DNA of 64,000 nt from Albidovulum sp. Lineage in GTDB: Bacteria > Pseudomonadota > Alphaproteobacteria > Rhodobacterales > Rhodobacteraceae. The notes under the pieces are model-generated. The model was not told the origin of the DNA, searched no databases, and saw nothing but the letters and a program-made list of their open reading frames with translations. Position 1 is the first letter of the stretch; each line of letters starts with the position of its first letter. Of this stretch, positions 34,485 through 45,878 are shown one piece after another. The stretch covers positions 35,529 to 99,528 of the forward strand of contig JALSJQ010000008.1 in NCBI GenBank assembly GCA_026989275.1, written 5' to 3'. The position numbers and the translations under genes were made by a program.

Positions 34485-34506
34485 CGGGAATTTCACGGGA
34501 ATTTCA
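34485..34506. repeat. Exact tandem 11-base repeat upstream of the Do-family protease
   Basis: CGGGAATTTCA occurs twice with no gap, about 135 bases before the protease start. The one-turn period and position suggest a binding site for an envelope-stress or heat-shock regulator. The repeat is observed; the regulator is not known. Confidence 0.5.
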
Positions 34507-34640
34507 TGGGCGGAGAGCCGAGTTGAGTTGTATCTTTCCCCGCGACAGGCGCAATTGACAACAGTGCCCGGGCCTTGCCCGCACGCGCCCGGCACCGTGC
34601 CGGCGCAGGCACGCAGAACGGCAATTCAAGGAGGACAGAC

Positions 34641-36140
<1,500 letters not shown>

Positions 36141-36172
36141 GCCGGAAGCAGCCCTCGGAAACCGGAAAGGAG

Positions 36173-36201
36173 AGGCGCGCCCCCCGGGTGCGCCTTTCTT
36201 T
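36173..36201 (+). terminator. Rho-independent terminator after the Do-family protease
   Basis: AGGCGC pairs with GCGCCT around a C/G-rich loop and is followed by TTTCTTTG. It begins 33 bases after the stop. Confidence 0.65.
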
Positions 36202-36264
36202 GTAGTGCGGAAAGGCCGTGCCGCGCCCCGGCTTGGAGGAGTCTGCCGGCACACCGGGCATGAA

Positions 36265-36290
36265 AAGGGGGCCTCGCGGCCCCCTTCTCT
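36265..36290. terminator. Bidirectional hairpin between convergent genes
   Basis: AAGGGGGCC-TCGC-GGCCCCCTT is a perfect 9-base stem with a 4-base loop and a CTCTCTC tail. It lies 24 bases past the end of the minus-strand fadB/J gene and can serve that operon, and also the plus strand. Confidence 0.7.
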
Positions 36291-36309
36291 CTCGTTGCGC
36301 CCGGAAGGT

Positions 36310-38517
36310 TCAGGCGGCTTCCTGCGTCTCGGGGCCGAAGCGGCCGTAGAAGGTTTCTCCCTTCGCGGCAAGCTCGCCGAGAAGCGCCGGCGGGGCGAAA
36401 CGGTCGCCGTATTTCGTCGCCAGTTCCTCGTCGAGGGCGAGCGCCTGCTTCGGGCCGACCATGTCCACCCAGGAGAACGGGCCGCCCGACCAGGGGGCGA
36501 AGCCCCAGCCGAGGATGGCACCGACATCGCCTTCGCGGATGTCCTCGAGCACGCCTTCCTCGAAGGCGCGGATCGCTTCGTTGACCTGCACGAGCAGGAG
36601 CCGGTGTTTCACGTCCTCCACGGGCGGCTGCTCGGCCTTGGGCGACCACAGCTCGCGCAGCCCGGGCCAGATCCGCACCCGCTTGCCGGCTTCGTCATAC
36701 TCGTAGAAGCCGGCCTTCGCCTTGCGCCCGAGTCGGCCGAGATCGGCCAGCTTGAACAGCACGTCGTCGGCCGGGCTTTCGGGATAGGCATCGCCGAGGG
36801 CGGCCCTGGTCGCCTTGGCAATGCGCACGCCGAGGTCGATCGAGGTTTCGTCCACCAGCTGCAGCGGGCCCACGGGCATGCCGAGCAGTTTCGCCGCATG
36901 TTCGATCAGCGCCGGCTCGACGCCTTCGGCCACCATCCGCACCCCTTCGTTGATGTAGGGGATGATGCAGCGGTTGGCGTAGAAGAAGCGGGCGTCGTTG
37001 ACGACGATCGGCGTCTTGCGGATCTGGCGCACGTAGTCGAGCGCCTTGGCCACCGCCCTTTCGCCGGTCTTCTTCCCCTTGATGATCTCCACGAGCAGCA
37101 TCTTCTCGACCGGCGAGAAGAAGTGGATGCCGATGAAATCCTCGGGGTTCTTCACATGCTCGGCGAGCTCGGTGATCGGCAGGGTCGAGGTGTTGGAAGC
37201 AATGATGCATTCCTCGTCCACCACCTCCTGGGTCTTGCGATAGGCCTCGGCCTTCACGCCCGGATCCTCGAACACCGCCTCGATGACGAGATCGCAGCCG
37301 GCCAGGTCGGCATAGTCGTCGGTCGGCAGGATGCGCGCGAGTACCTCCGCCTTCTTCTCGGGCGTGGTCTTGCCGCGCCGGATGCCCTTGTCGAGATAGC
37401 TTTCGCTGTAGGCCTTCCCGCGTTCGGCGGCCTCCCTGGTCTGATCGACGAGCACGACCTCGATGCCGGCCATGGCCGAGACGAGGGCGATGCCGGCCCC
37501 CATCATGCCGGCGCCGAGGACGCCGAGCTTCTTCACCCGCTGATCGGGGATGCCCTTCGGCCGCACCGCCCCCTTCTCGAGGGCCTCCTTGTTGAGAAAG
37601 AGCGAGCGGATCATCGCCGAGGAGGAAGGGTTGAGCAGCACATGGGTGAACCAGCGCGCCTCGATCTGGAGCGCCTTGTCGAAAGGCACCAGCGCGCCTT
37701 CGTAGATCGCCGAGAGCATCGCCTTCGGGGCCGGATAGACACCCCAGGTCTTCGCGTGGACGAGCACGTTCGCGCCCATGAAGGTCATGAAGCCCTTGGG
37801 GTGATAGGGGGCGCCGCCGGGCATCTTGTAGCCCTTCTGGTCCCACGGCTTGACGAGGTCGGCCTCGGAGGCCGAGAGCACCCATTCCTTCGCCTTCGCG
37901 AGCAGCTCCCCGGCCGGCACCACCTCATGCACCAGCCCTGCGGCCTGCGCCGCCCCGGGGTTGGCGAGCTTGCCTTCGAGGAGCCAAGGCGCGGCCGCCA
38001 TCGCCCCCATCAGCCGCACGAGGCGGGTGGTGCCGCCGGCGCCGGGGAAGATGCCGACCTTGATTTCCGGCAGTCCGATCCTCGCCTTCGGATTGTCGGC
38101 GACGAAGATGCGGTGTGTCGCCAGCGGGATCTCGAGGCCGATGCCGACCGCCGTACCCGGCAGCGCCGCGGCGATGGGCTTGCCGCCCTTCTTCGTCTTC
38201 GGGTCCATGCCGGCAAGTTCGATCTTGCGCAGGAGGCGGTGGATCTTCATCACCCCCTCGAACAGGCCCTCGGCGGGGTTGTCGCCGGCCTGCTCGCGCA
38301 TCCTGGCGAGCACGTTGAGGTCCATTCCGCCGGCGAAATCGGGCTTGCCGGAGGTGATGACGATCCCCTTCACGGCCTCGTCGGCCAGGGCGTCGTCGAT
38401 CAGCGCCTCGAGCTCTGCGAAGCCCTCCTCGGTCATCACGTTCATCGACTTTCCCGGGAGGTCCCAGGTGATGACGGCCACGCCGTCCTTGTCCTTTTCC
38501 ATGGTGAAGCTGGTCAT
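36310..38517 (-). CDS. Bifunctional enoyl-CoA hydratase/3-hydroxyacyl-CoA dehydrogenase (FadB/FadJ type)
   Basis: Multifunctional beta-oxidation protein of 735 residues. The N-terminal crotonase domain (about 1-190) has ITSGKPDFAGGMDLNVL and PEIKVGIFPGAGGTTRL with its catalytic Glu. The NAD-binding dehydrogenase domain begins about 325 (KKLGVLGAGMMGAGIALVSAMAG) and includes SNTSTLPITELA and GIHFFSPVEKM with the catalytic His. Two C-terminal dehydrogenase repeats follow. It is the last gene of the operon, 21 bases after the cupin gene and close to the thiolase, as for the FadB/FadA complex. Confidence 0.94.
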   Translation of the reverse strand: MTSFTMEKDKDGVAVITWDLPGKSMNVMTEEGFAELEALIDDALADEAVKGIVITSGKPDFAGGMDLNVLARMREQAGDNPAEGLFEGVMKIHRLLRKIELAGMDPKTKKGGKPIAAALPGTAVGIGLEIPLATHRIFVADNPKARIGLPEIKVGIFPGAGGTTRLVRLMGAMAAAPWLLEGKLANPGAAQAAGLVHEVVPAGELLAKAKEWVLSASEADLVKPWDQKGYKMPGGAPYHPKGFMTFMGANVLVHAKTWGVYPAPKAMLSAIYEGALVPFDKALQIEARWFTHVLLNPSSSAMIRSLFLNKEALEKGAVRPKGIPDQRVKKLGVLGAGMMGAGIALVSAMAGIEVVLVDQTREAAERGKAYSESYLDKGIRRGKTTPEKKAEVLARILPTDDYADLAGCDLVIEAVFEDPGVKAEAYRKTQEVVDEECIIASNTSTLPITELAEHVKNPEDFIGIHFFSPVEKMLLVEIIKGKKTGERAVAKALDYVRQIRKTPIVVNDARFFYANRCIIPYINEGVRMVAEGVEPALIEHAAKLLGMPVGPLQLVDETSIDLGVRIAKATRAALGDAYPESPADDVLFKLADLGRLGRKAKAGFYEYDEAGKRVRIWPGLRELWSPKAEQPPVEDVKHRLLLVQVNEAIRAFEEGVLEDIREGDVGAILGWGFAPWSGGPFSWVDMVGPKQALALDEELATKYGDRFAPPALLGELAAKGETFYGRFGPETQEAA

Positions 38518-38538
38518 GGTGCAATCCCCTTCAGGGTT

Positions 38539-38997
38539 TCAGTATCCGGTTCCGTCGCGGCGGGTGAAGCGAAAGCCCGCCGCGGTCTTGAAGGCCATCA
38601 GGTCGTCATCGGGGTAATGGGCCGTCTCCTCCACGGCCCGGGTGCCGATCTCGAGATAGAGCGCCGGGCTGTCGGAGCGGTTGACGAGATGGTGCCCGTT
38701 CGGGACGCCGGCAGGAAAGGCCGCCGCGTCGCCTGGGCGCAGCACCGTCTCGCCCTCGTCCTCGACAAGGACGAGCTCCCCTTCGAGCACATAGACGAAC
38801 TCGTCCTCGCGCTCGTGCCAGTGCCGCAGCGCCGACATGGCGCCCGGGGCGAGCCGGGTGAGGTTGACGCCGAACTGGGAGATCCCGCCGGCATCGCCCA
38901 GCCGTTTGCGCTCCCGTCCGCCGACGCGCGCGGCGAAGGGGGCGGGATAGCCCGTGCCGCCCTTCCAGGGGAGCGCCCCGATGTCGATCTTCGGCAT
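38539..38997 (-). CDS. Cupin-domain protein
   Basis: A 152-residue single-cupin protein. Motif 1, [20 protein letters not shown], holds three likely metal ligands (His, His, Glu), and motif 2, [24 protein letters not shown], holds the fourth. Such proteins are metal-dependent isomerases, dioxygenases or sensors; the substrate is unknown. It lies between the thiolase (3 bases) and fadB/J (21 bases), so it is part of the fatty-acid operon and may handle an acyl-CoA-linked by-product. That last point is inference. Confidence 0.85.
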   Translation of the reverse strand: MPKIDIGALPWKGGTGYPAPFAARVGGRERKRLGDAGGISQFGVNLTRLAPGAMSALRHWHEREDEFVYVLEGELVLVEDEGETVLRPGDAAAFPAGVPNGHHLVNRSDSPALYLEIGTRAVEETAHYPDDDLMAFKTAAGFRFTRRDGTGY

Positions 38998-39000
38998 GAG

Positions 39001-40212
<1,212 letters not shown>

Positions 40213-40233
40213 GGTCGTTCTCCTTCAGGATTT

Positions 40234-40872
40234 TCAGGCCCGGTCCGACGGATTGCCGGGCATGAGGTCATAGGGGTGTTTCCAGCCCTCGATCGCCTCG
40301 ATGCGACCGAGCCAGGCGTCGATATTGGGCCATTCGCTCCGCTCGAAACCGAAGGGCTCGGGGTAGAACAGGTAGCCGCAGGCCGAGAAGTCGGCCATGG
40401 AGGGGCTGTCTCCGACGATCCAGGCGCGCCCCTCGAGATGCCGGTCGAGCACCTTGAGGCTCGCACGCAACCGCCCCTTGAGAAAATCGGTGACGGCCGC
40501 GGGCGGGCGCTTCTCCTCGGGCAGGAAGTTGAGCAGGAAGCGGGTCTGCCCGGCGATGGAAGAAAGCTTGTGATTGTCCCACAGCACCCAGCGCCAGATC
40601 TCCCGGCGCTCCTCGGGCGTGCTGCCGCCGAAACGCCCCGTCTTCTCGATGATCCAGTCCTGGATCACGCCCGACTGGCTCAGCACGGTATCTCCATCGA
40701 CCAGCACCGGCACCTCGCCCATCTCGTTGAGCCGGCGATATTCGGGGGTGCGGGTTTCGCCGTGGAAGAAATCGACGAAGACCGGTTCCCAGTTGAGGCC
40801 GGAAAGTTCCAGCGGCAGGGCGGCCTTGTAGGAATTGCCGCTTTCACCGAAACAGTAGAGTCTGGCCGTCAT
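40234..40872 (-). CDS. Glutathione S-transferase family protein
   Basis: A 212-residue soluble protein with an N-terminal thioredoxin-like domain. LYCFGESGNSYKAALPLELSG has Ser or nearby residues as glutathione activators, and GEVPVLVDGDTVLSQSGVIQDWI contains the cis-Pro and the Gln-Ser pair that binds glutathione. The helical C-terminal domain has MADFSACGYLFY. It lies inside the beta-oxidation operon, where it could detoxify reactive enals or break CoA adducts; that is inference. Confidence 0.9.
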   Translation of the reverse strand: MTARLYCFGESGNSYKAALPLELSGLNWEPVFVDFFHGETRTPEYRRLNEMGEVPVLVDGDTVLSQSGVIQDWIIEKTGRFGGSTPEERREIWRWVLWDNHKLSSIAGQTRFLLNFLPEEKRPPAAVTDFLKGRLRASLKVLDRHLEGRAWIVGDSPSMADFSACGYLFYPEPFGFERSEWPNIDAWLGRIEAIEGWKHPYDLMPGNPSDRA

Positions 40873-41045
40873 GGTTCTTCTCCCTGTTCTGAAGTGCCCG
40901 GGTTCCGGGCACGCCCGCAGCGCATCTTCATCCCCTTTCGTGCTCGCGGCCCCCTTTTCCGGCCCCGTGCTGCCCTTCGTTGCCCCTCGGGGCGGCTCGT
41001 GATCGGCACCTGCGGTCGCAGTCGGGCGATGGGTCGTCGTCGTCA

Positions 41046-42200
41046 TCAGAGGTTGCGTGCGATGATCTCCTTCATGATCTCGTTGGTTCCGCCGTAGATC
41101 CGCTGCACGCGTGCATCCGACCACATCTCGCCGACGGCGTATTCCAGCATGTAGCCATAGCCGCCATGCAGCTGGAGGCATTCGTCGAGCACGGCGCATT
41201 GCTCGTCCGTCAGCCAGTACTTGCACATCGCCGCCTGCTCGACATCGAGCCTTCCGGCAAGATGGGCCTCGATGCAGCGGTCGAGAAAGATGCGGGCCAC
41301 GGTCGTGCGGGTCTTGCACTCGGCAAGCCTGAAACGGGTGTTCTGGAAATCGATGATGGGCCGGCCGAAGGCCTCGCGCTCGCGGGTGTAGGCGATCGTT
41401 CGCGCCACCGCTCCTTCCATCGCGCCGACGGCGCCGCAGCCGATGATGAGGCGTTCCTGCGGCAGCTGTTCCATCATCTGGACGAAGCCCTGCCCTTCCG
41501 TGCCGAGCAGGTTCTCGCGTGGCACCGGCACGTTGTCGAAGAAGAGCTCCGACGTGTCGGCCGCCCGCAGGCCGATCTTCTCGAGCTTGCGGCCGCGGGT
41601 GAAGCCGGGGGCCTCCTCGGTTTCGACGACGAGGAGCGAGACGCCCTTCGCCCCGGCTGCAGGGTCGGTCTTGCAGGCGACGATGATCAGGTTGGCATGG
41701 CCGCCATTGGTGATGAAGGTCTTCTGCCCCGTAAGGCGGTAGATGTCGCCCTCCCTCACGGCGCGGGTGCGGATCGCCTTGAGGTCGGAGCCGGCCGAGG
41801 GTTCGGTCATGGCCAGCGCGCCAACGAGCTCCCCCGTGGCCATGCGCGGCAGCCAGCGCTTCTTCTGTTCCTCCGTTCCGTAGGCAAGGATGTAATGGGC
41901 GACGATGCCCGAATGGATGCCGTGCCCCCAGCTGGCGAGGTTGAGCCGCGCGGCTTCCATCAGGATCACCGCTTCATGGCCGAAATCGCCGCCCGCTCCG
42001 CCATATTCCTCCGGGATCGAGGGCAGGAGCAGGCCGAGGGCGCCTGCCTCCTGCCAGGTCTCGCGGTCCATTTCGCCCCGTTCACGCCATTTCGGCAGGC
42101 GCGGCAGCCATTCGCGGGTGATGAAATCGGCGGTCATCTCCGCCAGCATGCGGTGTTCGTCGGTCATCCAGGGCGAAGGAAACAGGGGAAGCTCACTCAT
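41046..42200 (-). CDS. Acyl-CoA dehydrogenase (384 residues)
   Basis: FAD-dependent first step of beta-oxidation. [36 protein letters not shown] (flavin contact), [17 protein letters not shown] and the C-terminal [13 protein letters not shown]...[17 protein letters not shown] are all present. The active-site Glu of short/medium-chain enzymes is expected near the Tyr-Gly-Gly-Thr segment, so this resembles the long-chain/isovaleryl branch. ATG 42200 gives the normal length. It is the second acyl-CoA dehydrogenase of the operon. Confidence 0.93.
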   Translation of the reverse strand: MSELPLFPSPWMTDEHRMLAEMTADFITREWLPRLPKWRERGEMDRETWQEAGALGLLLPSIPEEYGGAGGDFGHEAVILMEAARLNLASWGHGIHSGIVAHYILAYGTEEQKKRWLPRMATGELVGALAMTEPSAGSDLKAIRTRAVREGDIYRLTGQKTFITNGGHANLIIVACKTDPAAGAKGVSLLVVETEEAPGFTRGRKLEKIGLRAADTSELFFDNVPVPRENLLGTEGQGFVQMMEQLPQERLIIGCGAVGAMEGAVARTIAYTREREAFGRPIIDFQNTRFRLAECKTRTTVARIFLDRCIEAHLAGRLDVEQAAMCKYWLTDEQCAVLDECLQLHGGYGYMLEYAVGEMWSDARVQRIYGGTNEIMKEIIARNL

Positions 42201-42311
42201 GGCTGGCTCCATCGGCTGGCGACGGGTTGAGGCGTGCGTCGCGATCGGTGCGGCACGCCACGAGGGCACGGGTTGCGAAGCATGGGGAGGCTGGGCGCCG
42301 GCAATGCGGGG

Positions 42312-42545
42312 TCATCGCTTCTCCTCCCCGCTTGCGGGGCGCTGACGGTGGCGGCCGTTGAAGCGCTCGAGTGCCTTTTCGAGCCGCACCGGATCGGTCA
42401 GCCGGTCGAGTTCCTCGAGCAGCATGTTGAGGAGCGCCTCGCGCGGCTGGCGGGTTTCGGCTTCGAGCCGGCGCAGCCGCCGGTCGGCCTGCGGGGTGAG
42501 GCCGATCCGCAATTGCCGCGCCGTCCTGAGCCTTGCCCGTTGCAT
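42312..42545 (-). CDS. Small ribbon-helix-helix-like protein
   Basis: A 77-residue basic protein in the beta-oxidation operon. LRTARQLRIGLTPQADRRLRRLEAETRQPREALLNMLLEELDRL has the strand-helix-helix pattern of RHH DNA-binding proteins. ATG 42545 is preceded by AGGAGG, which supports real translation. It lies between the two acyl-CoA dehydrogenase genes. A local regulator is possible; I do not recognise a named family. Confidence 0.6.
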   Translation of the reverse strand: MQRARLRTARQLRIGLTPQADRRLRRLEAETRQPREALLNMLLEELDRLTDPVRLEKALERFNGRHRQRPASGEEKR

Positions 42546-42814
42546 CACGCCTCCTGCCATTTTCCCTTCGCCTCCCGTCATGCCCGGCTTGCGGGGCAGG
42601 GCCGGGGTTCGGTCGCCCGTGCCGCGCTCTCCCGAGCCGGGCTGTCCGGCGGCGCGTCGCGCGGGCGTGGTGTGGCGCTGCCCCTTTGGCGCCCTGTCCG
42701 CCCCCGGCCACGCCGCCTTCCGGCCCGATCCTTTCGGCCGTTGTGAAGCGCCGGCCGGCGGCACCTTCCTCGCCTCTCGCCCCGGCCCGGGGCGCGCCGT
42801 GGCCGAGAGCCCGT

Positions 42815-44593
42815 TCAGAACTGGTCCTCCCCGAGCGCCATCAGCGCCTCGGAGCCGGTGGTGATGCGCTCCAGATGCAGCGCCGTCGCCGGCAGCTGCC
42901 GCTGCATGTAGTAGCGACCCGTGGCGATCTTGGCCTCGTGGAACTTCCTGTCCCCGGTGCCGGCCTCGAGCGCGGCCATCGAGGTCTTCGCCATCTGCGC
43001 CCACATGTAGCCGAGGCAGACATGGCCGAAGAGGTGCATGAAGTCGTAGGAACCGGCGAGGGCGTCGGCCGGGTTCTTCATCCCCGCCTGCATGAAATAC
43101 ATCGCCGCTTCCTGGAGCCGCTTCGAAGCCGCCTTCAGCGGATCGAGGAAGCCGCTCTTCAGCGATTCGTTGCCCTCGTTTTCCTTGAGGAAGCGCTTTA
43201 TCATCTCGAAGAAGGCCATGGCATGCCTGCCGCCGTCCGAGCCGAGCTTGCGGGCGACGAGATCGAGCGCCTGGATGCCGTTGGCGCCTTCGTAGATCAT
43301 GGTGATGCGGGCGTCGCGCACGAACTGGCTCATGCCGTGCTCCTCGATGTAGCCGTGCCCGCCGAAGACCTGCTGCGCCTCGACGGTGGCCTCGAAGCCC
43401 TTGTCGGTCAGGAAGCCCTTGATGACGGGGGTGAGGAGCGAGATCAGCCCCTCGGCGTCCCTGTCGCCCATGTGCTTGGCCCGGTCGATCAGGATCGACG
43501 ACCAGAGGATGAAGGCCCGTGCCCCTTCGACGAAGCTTTTCTGGTTCATCAGCATCCGCCGCACGTCGGGATGCACGATGATCGGATCGGCCGGCCGGTC
43601 GGGGTGTTTCGGCTGCGGAATTGCCCGGCCCTGCAGTCGCTCGCGGGCGTAGAGGACGGCGTTCTGATAGGCGGCCTCGGCCTGGGCCAGCCCCTGGATG
43701 CCGACCCCGATCCGCGCCTCGTTCATCATGGTGAACATGTTGCGCAGGCCGCGGTTTTCTTCGCCGAGGAGCCACCCCGTGGCGCCGTCATAATCGAGCA
43801 CGCAGGTGGCATTGGCATGAATGCCCATCTTCTCCTCGATCTTGCCGACGCTGACCGGGTTGCGTTCGCCGAGCGAGCCGTCCTCGTTCACGAGGTATTT
43901 CGGCACGATGAAGAGCGAGATGCCCTTGGTGCCCGCCGGTGCGCCGGGAATGCGCGCCAGCACGAGGTGGACGATGTTCTCGGCCAGATCGTGGTCGCCG
44001 GCGGAGATGAAGATCTTCTGGCCGGTGATCCTGTAGGAACCGTCGGGCTGCGGCTCCGCCTTCGTCCGCAGAAGCCCCAGATCGGTGCCGCAATGGGGCT
44101 CGGTGAGGTTCATCGTGCCGGTCCACTCGCAGGACACGAGCTTCGGCAGCCACCGCGCCTTCTGCTCCTCGGTGCCGTGGGCGTGAATGGTGGAATAGAC
44201 GCCGTGGGTCAGCCCCGGATACATCATGAAGGACTGGTTCGCGGCCACCAGCATCTCGCCGACGGCGGTGCCGACGAGATAGGGCATGCCCTGTCCGCCA
44301 TAAGCGGGGTCGCAATCGAGACCGGTCCAGCCGCCTTCGCGCAGCTGGTCGAAGGCTTCCTTGAAGCCGGCGGGCGTGCGGACGACGCCGTTTTCGAAAT
44401 GGCAGCCCTCGCGGTCGCCGGGCAGGTTGAGCGGGGCGAGTACCTGCGAGGCGATCTTGCCGGCCTCCTCGAGAATGGCGCCGGTCATGTCATCGGTGAG
44501 GTCGTCATAGCCGGGCACGTCCTGCCGGCTGATGCCGAGGACCTCGTGCAGCACATACTGCATGTCGCGGACGGGGGCTTCGTAGATGGGCAT
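42815..44593 (-). CDS. Acyl-CoA dehydrogenase with C-terminal extension (592 residues)
   Basis: Large acyl-CoA dehydrogenase. Residues about 80-460 form the FAD domain: [61 protein letters not shown], and [39 protein letters not shown]. An acetyl-CoA-dehydrogenase-type C-terminal helical domain adds about 120 residues. The N-terminus, [20 protein letters not shown], is typical. The ribosome site is GAGGAGA. It is the first enzyme gene of the operon, 64 bases after MerR 1. Confidence 0.94.
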   Translation of the reverse strand: MPIYEAPVRDMQYVLHEVLGISRQDVPGYDDLTDDMTGAILEEAGKIASQVLAPLNLPGDREGCHFENGVVRTPAGFKEAFDQLREGGWTGLDCDPAYGGQGMPYLVGTAVGEMLVAANQSFMMYPGLTHGVYSTIHAHGTEEQKARWLPKLVSCEWTGTMNLTEPHCGTDLGLLRTKAEPQPDGSYRITGQKIFISAGDHDLAENIVHLVLARIPGAPAGTKGISLFIVPKYLVNEDGSLGERNPVSVGKIEEKMGIHANATCVLDYDGATGWLLGEENRGLRNMFTMMNEARIGVGIQGLAQAEAAYQNAVLYARERLQGRAIPQPKHPDRPADPIIVHPDVRRMLMNQKSFVEGARAFILWSSILIDRAKHMGDRDAEGLISLLTPVIKGFLTDKGFEATVEAQQVFGGHGYIEEHGMSQFVRDARITMIYEGANGIQALDLVARKLGSDGGRHAMAFFEMIKRFLKENEGNESLKSGFLDPLKAASKRLQEAAMYFMQAGMKNPADALAGSYDFMHLFGHVCLGYMWAQMAKTSMAALEAGTGDRKFHEAKIATGRYYMQRQLPATALHLERITTGSEALMALGEDQF

Positions 44594-44657
44594 GGAACTC
44601 TCCTCGGATCGATGTTGGCGTGCGCTCCCTTGGGGAGCCGGCATGGATGCCTGCCGC

Positions 44658-45065
44658 CTATTCGGCGGCCCCGGCATTCTGGAGCCGCTCGAGCTCGGCG
44701 AGCTTGCGTGCGCCCCAGGCGAGCTGTTCCTTCAGATCGGCAATCGCCCTGTCGAGTTCGGCGCGCTGTGCCTCGAGCTCGGCCAGATGCTTCAGCGCCA
44801 GCTCGTAGGTCGCCTTGTACTGGGTGTATTGCTGATCGCCGACATGGTAGAGATCGAGCAGGCGGCGGATCTCCTCGAGGGTGAAGCTGAAACGCTTTCC
44901 CTGCAGCACGAGCTTGAGCCGCGCCCGGTCGCGCCGCGTGTAGAGCCGGGTCTGCCCCTTGCGAAGCGGTGCGAGCAGCTCCTTCTGCTCGTAGAAGCGC
45001 AAGGTTCGGGGCGTTACCCCGAATTTCTCGCACATCTGGCGAATGGTCAGAAGCTCGTCGTTCAC
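44658..45065 (-). CDS. MerR-family regulator 1 of the beta-oxidation operon
   Basis: A 135-residue regulator with an N-terminal winged helix ([65 protein letters not shown]) and a C-terminal coiled coil (about 75-130) for dimerisation. There is no cysteine cluster, so it is not a metal sensor. The start is a GTG with GGAGG upstream. It sits directly before the acyl-CoA dehydrogenase genes and about 100 bases after a palindromic operator candidate, the arrangement expected of LiuR/AcdR-like regulators of acyl-CoA degradation. Confidence 0.9.
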   Translation of the reverse strand: MNDELLTIRQMCEKFGVTPRTLRFYEQKELLAPLRKGQTRLYTRRDRARLKLVLQGKRFSFTLEEIRRLLDLYHVGDQQYTQYKATYELALKHLAELEAQRAELDRAIADLKEQLAWGARKLAELERLQNAGAAE

Positions 45066-45165
45066 GATGGGCGGTCCTCCGTTCTCTCAGAGCAGCCTTC
45101 GCTGGCGCAGGCCGCGCCTTCCCGACAAGAAATGGCAGCGGGAACGGAGTCACTCAAGAAGAAAG

Positions 45166-45196
45166 TTGACGTTTGCGTCAAGTTCGACGCAACGTC
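45166..45196. promoter_or_regulatory. Candidate MerR/LiuR-type operator
   Basis: TTGACG-TTTG-CGTCAA (45166-45181) is a perfect 16-base palindrome, followed 5 bases later by GACG-CAA-CGTC (45186-45196). It resembles the 16-base palindromes reported for LiuR-type MerR regulators in proteobacteria. It lies in the 239-base region in front of MerR 1, next to an A/T-richer stretch. Confidence 0.6.
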
Positions 45197-45304
45197 ACGA
45201 AACCGCCGCATCTGCGGAGCCGGCCGCTCCGGGCGGCCGGGGCCGCTTCCTCCGCCGGTTGCCCCTCTCCACCGGCAACGGGACCGGCGGGAGCCGCACG
45301 GGGT

Positions 45305-45739
45305 TCAGTCACCGGCGCGTTCTCCGGCCTCTCCGGCGGGATTTCCGGCCCGCTCGGCCTTCTTCATCGCCTCGAGGTCGCGCCGTGTCTGGTTGCGCAG
45401 CTCGCGCAGTTCGCGGATCGCTTCCTCGAGCTGCCGCCGTCGTGAGACCAGCTCCTCGAGCTGCCGCTCCGACATCTCGAGCAGCCTTTCCTTCTGCAGC
45501 CGGGTCGTCGGGTCGATGTCGTAGAGGTTGAGCCACTGGCGGATCTCCTCGAGGGAGAAGCCGAAGCGGCGACCGCGGAGAATGAACTTCATCCGCACGA
45601 TTTCCCGCGGGCCGTAATAACGCGTCCGGCCTTCGCGTTCGGGCGCGAGCAGCTCGATGTATTCGTAATGCCGCAAGGTCCGCGGGGTCACGCCGAAGCG
45701 CGCACACATCTCCTTCAGGGTCAGCCTTTCCTCGGGCAT
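45305..45739 (-). CDS. MerR-family regulator 2
   Basis: A 144-residue MerR protein similar in layout to MerR 1: [71 protein letters not shown], then a coiled coil (LEMSERQLEELVSRRRQLEEAIREL). The tail is Ala/Gly/Glu-rich. No metal-binding cysteine pattern is seen. Its gene is upstream of MerR 1 on the same strand, so a duplication with divided roles is likely. Confidence 0.9.
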   Translation of the reverse strand: MPEERLTLKEMCARFGVTPRTLRHYEYIELLAPEREGRTRYYGPREIVRMKFILRGRRFGFSLEEIRQWLNLYDIDPTTRLQKERLLEMSERQLEELVSRRRQLEEAIRELRELRNQTRRDLEAMKKAERAGNPAGEAGERAGD

Positions 45740-45878
45740 GGGCCTTCCTGTCCGCATTGCGGCCCCGGGAGGGGGCGGATGGGCGCATGATGGCTTCTGA
45801 CGGTTCAAAAGACAAGCGGGGCACGGGGCTTGCGCCGGTCGGTGCGGCGGGCGAAAAGGGACGGGCAAGGAGGCACGG

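Larger units (their letters stand above)
34335..34640. other. Spacer between hflC and the Do-family protease
   Basis: A 306-base region without a gene. It holds the hflC terminator, an A/T-richer stretch with a tandem 11-base repeat (34485-34506), and the AAGGAGG ribosome site at 34628-34634 that selects the GTG start of the protease. Confidence 0.5.
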
